Source of the DNA: Zingiber officinale
Lineage: Eukaryota; Streptophyta; Magnoliopsida; Zingiberales; Zingiberaceae
Length of the DNA: 64,000 nt
Reading direction: 5' to 3'
Assembly: GCF_018446385.1 (NCBI RefSeq)
Contig: NC_055990.1
Coordinates: 131,266,996 to 131,330,995, forward strand
Position 1 is the stretch's first letter; the number at the start of each line of letters is the position of its first letter. A model generated the notes under the pieces. That model saw only the letters and a list, made by a program, of their open reading frames with translations. It was not told the origin of the DNA and did no database searches. Positions 61,086 to 64,000 of this stretch are shown one piece after another. A program made the position numbers and the translations under genes.

Positions 61086-62806
61086 CATTCTTTGACCTAG
61101 TGGTTGTATATCATTGCATGTGAACCCGTATAATGGAGTAACCATAGGCTGAAGCTCACTCGGATCGATCCACAGCTGATCAAAAGCTTGTTTAAAGATA
61201 ATATTAACAGAGGTACCAATATCAATAAAAGTACATGAAATGTTGTAATTGGTTATAACAACCTTAATTATTAATGCATCATCATGGGGTACTTCCACCC
61301 CTACTAAATCTCTGGGCCCAAAATTGATTTCCGGCCCTACCGCCTTCTCAGCACTACATCCAACGGCATGAATCATAAATTTCTGAGCATGCGACTTTCT
61401 CGCCCGGTTTGAATCACCATCAGTGGGTCCTCCCGCTATCATATTGATATTACCCCTAGCAGCATTATTGTAATTTTCTTCCTGTCGAGTCGATGGTGGC
61501 TCTGATTGTACTTGGTCAGGTCTTTGTACTTGTACAGTAGAGAGAGGTAATATTCCCTCTTGTATCCTCTTGATTGATATTCAATTTTGAGAGGACTATT
61601 CTGTCGTGGATATCGCGGACGATTTGAGATTCGAGAACATCGATGATAGCGAGTGTTACCCACCTGCTGATTCTTTAGAGTAAAATAAGTTTCTGTGTTG
61701 TGGGTGCTGGTCAGATGATACATGCACCACCTTTGAGAAAAACGTGGGGGAGCATCTACATGCTGTACTGCTTAAGGCCGAGGTCTGGAAGACGATGATG
61801 TGGATCTGCCTAATGTCCTTTAGGGGGTAGGACAGGTTCCACCGGACGTGCTACAGCAGGAATCAACATAGAAGTAATAATATCCTTCTTCCGAGTGGCT
61901 TGAGCTTCCTCCACATTGATGAACTCTGAAGCTCATTCAATCAATATGTCAAAATTGGTGGAAGGGTTCCTGACTAAGTCTTTAAAGAAATCATTATCGT
62001 TAAGCCCTTGGAAAAAGATGCTTACCAAGATCTTTGTTGTGGTCGAAGGGAAATTGATGATCACTTGGTTGAACTTCTTAATATAAGCTCTGATAGATTC
62101 TTTAGGCCCCTGTTTGATTGAAAAAAAAAAGACTCCAAGGGGTTTTCTGATATCTCCGATTGCTAGAGAAATGATGTAGGAATACCTTGCGAAAATCCTT
62201 AAAGCGATGAATAGAATTTTTTAGTAGTCGTTTGAACCACCTCTGAGCTACTCCTCCAAATATAGTAAGGAACATCCGACATTTAACTCTATCGGTAAAT
62301 TGTTGGAGGAGCACCGCATGTTCAAATTTAAGAAGATGATCCTCGGGATCAGTTGTTCCCGAGTATTCTCTGACATTTAAATTTTGATAATACTTCGACA
62401 AAGGATCATCCAACACTCGTTGAGAAAATGGAGTGATAATCCTTTCAGGAGAACTATCATTGACTACAATCTTCCCTTTTCATTTTTCTCTTACGGGAGT
62501 TTCTCCAAAAGACTCCTGAAGAATTACCTTTCGTCCTCCTTGTTCAAGAGGTGTTCGGAAATATGCTTTAGGGAGTTGAGTGGGAGAGAGAGGGGCAGAG
62601 AGCAATTGAACCGGATCTCCCCCCTTGATCTCTCTCTCTCTATGATGAGAAGTTACCTACATCGTCAAAGGTGGTGCTACAGGTAGCATGCCAACAGTGT
62701 TGACTTGTTGTTGTTGTTATAATATCTTTTACACCCTAGAGTTGATGAGCAACTCCGAATCCTCCTGTGATATAGTAATAGTGTTAGGTTTTCCAGCTTC
62801 CTCCAT
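61086..62806 (-). pseudogene. Tat-like gypsy gag and protease relic, copy 3
   Basis: The gag start is the ATG at 62,806. The capsid-like part (62,102-62,416) has REYSGTTDPEDHLLKFEHAV and VKCRMFLTIFGGVAQRW, the best gag reading of the three. The zinc-knuckle-like CMYHLTSTHNTETYF (about 61,685-61,730) retains the first Cys. The protease region is the 145-codon frame 61,005-61,442 (FIDIGTSVNIIF). Confidence 0.78.
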
Positions 62807-62954
62807 CCTTGTAGCTTCAAATCCTAGTGAATACTTTCCCACAGACGACGCTAAATTTGATTTTATTTGAAATCTGCGAAGACATGCGCTGGATTCGGTA
62901 AACGATGATCCTTGATGAAGGTAGCCTCCGGGAGCCCTAAAAGAACCTCTCCAT

Positions 62955-64000
62955 AATGCTACGCACAGTGAGACAAACCAATAAAGCCTTAGTGACCTAA
63001 GACCGAGGTGGGGATCCCTGGCTAGGCCCTCCGACGCTCAAGTCAGTTTCTCTCTCAAGGTGGAAGGAAAAAGAAGAAGAACAGTAATTGAAGTAGTTTG
63101 AAATAGAGTTTAGATGCTAGAACTTGTGTACCTTGCCAACGGAGAAGATCCCCCTTTTTATACTACCTCATGTGGCCTCTGTAGTCGTGAAGTAGTCCCC
63201 AGTTCATTAGGGTTTGTTAGGAGATGAAGTCATCTTCTATACTTCGTGCAATAATCCTTTAAGGAATCTTCCTTGTACCCCAGATGTAGCTCTTTTGTCA
63301 TTTATGACTTATATTTATAATGGTGACACATCATCATAACTAAAGAAGGTTCTAAAAGATATTTCCCATCAAATATTCTGTTGGGCATGTCTCGATCGGT
63401 CGTTCAAGCCGGCTGCATATATTAATGATACCTTTTGCTGCACATGTCTTAACCAGTCGTTCAAGCTAGCTGTATATATTAAGAATACCTTCTATTGAGC
63501 ATATCTCGGCTGGTCGTATATGAGAAATACCTTTTATTGAGCATATCTCAGCCGGTCGTTCAAGCCGGTCGTATATGAGGAATACCTTTTGTTGAGCATG
63601 TTCCGTTCAAGAATGTACTATAAGGCTGAGTGACTTTACGTTCGGTCGGGCTTTGTGTTGGGAGATTGTTGGTGCAATATTCCCCAGGTCAAGTTTGACC
63701 TAGTTTGACTGAGCTTAAATTTGGTCAAGCTCGAGTCTTAATGTTTATGTTTTGATGGTTTGACAATACATGTTGACAATACATGTTTGACATTACATGT
63801 AGACTAACACATGAAGATTGCAGGTGCAATTGTTCATGTGTGGAGATTGTGATGGAGAGTCAAGTAGGTCAAGGTTGACCGGATACTTGATTGGAAAATC
63901 CTGGTGAGTGAAGGCAGGTGAAAGTCCTAACTTGGAGGTTAGGCAAAGGAAGTCCCGGTGAGTGAAGCCAGGCAGAAGAAAATCCTGGTGAGTGAAGGCA
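62955..64000 (-). mobile_element. Ty3/gypsy LTR, minus orientation, copy 3 (partial)
   Basis: The inner part of the LTR, with the TATA-like box at about 63,155-63,170, is interrupted at 63,656 by the family A solo LTR and cut by the window end. Confidence 0.7.
63656..64000 (+). mobile_element. Solo LTR, family A, copy 3 (partial)
   Basis: It starts TGTTGGGAGATTGTTGG after the target duplication CTTTG (63,651-63,655) and includes the first splice-donor-like units (from about 63,900). The right end is outside the window. Confidence 0.9.

Larger units (their letters stand above)
52196..64000. repeat. Segmental duplication, copy 3 (right part outside window)
   Basis: It starts inside DRB intron 1 sequence and repeats copy 2 without the copia element. 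It is cut by the window edge inside the family A solo LTR. Confidence 0.9.

Overview
This is plant nuclear DNA. It has GT-AG introns, Ty1/copia and Ty3/gypsy LTR retrotransposons, a plant DRB-type double-stranded RNA-binding gene, P-class pentatricopeptide repeat (PPR) sequences and a eukaryotic ribosomal protein S18 relic. The repeats have a monocot flavour (perhaps Zingiberales), but that is an impression, not a demonstrated fact. I see no bacterial operon, CRISPR array, tRNA or rRNA gene.

Layout. Positions 1-14,063, 31,213-52,195 and 52,196-64,000 are three copies of one roughly 14.5 kb segmental unit. Each unit holds, in + order: (i) a minus-strand ORF of the 'putative gypsy-type transposon' (PF04195-like) kind; (ii) a plus-oriented Ty3/gypsy LTR with a 110-bp tandem array; (iii) an AT-rich stretch with a solo LTR (family B) in it; (iv) a dead minus-strand Tat-like gypsy body (RNase H, RT, protease, gag; integrase gone); and (v) a minus-oriented LTR of the same gypsy group, itself split by a second solo LTR (family A). 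The two outer LTRs therefore face each other as inverted repeats. Copies 2 and 3 also begin with the first exon and upstream region of the DRB gene, because the duplication breakpoint lies in DRB intron 1. Copy 2 has a further Ty1/copia insertion (34,445-40,962) and copy 1 a further solo LTR (7,061-8,514). Target-site duplications and shared stop codons give an order: gypsy death, then solo LTRs A and B, then segmental duplication, then the copy-specific insertions.

The gene island (14,064-31,626) is entirely minus strand and heavily eroded. It holds PPR relic A (15,269-17,079), an internally deleted gypsy element on the plus strand (18,459-20,880), a relic of the DRB 3' exons with a SINE-like insertion (21,640-22,760), PPR relic B (22,864-24,557), a broken S18 gene with a duplicated second exon (24,832-25,731), and the DRB gene (26,871-31,909). 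The DRB gene has three in-frame dsRNA-binding motifs in exons 1-3, but its 3' half shows a frame offset, a lost splice acceptor and a stop codon. It is the only candidate here for a working cellular gene.

The most unusual signals are structural. They are the MMEJ-like junction of the segmental array, a diverged tract in the copy 2 gag region, hairpin-forming 110-bp LTR subrepeats, LTRs carrying dense arrays of consensus 5' splice-donor-like motifs or ATCGATC palindromes, and an orphan promoter plus dsRBM exon of DRB. I found no convincing new enzymatic or defence system.
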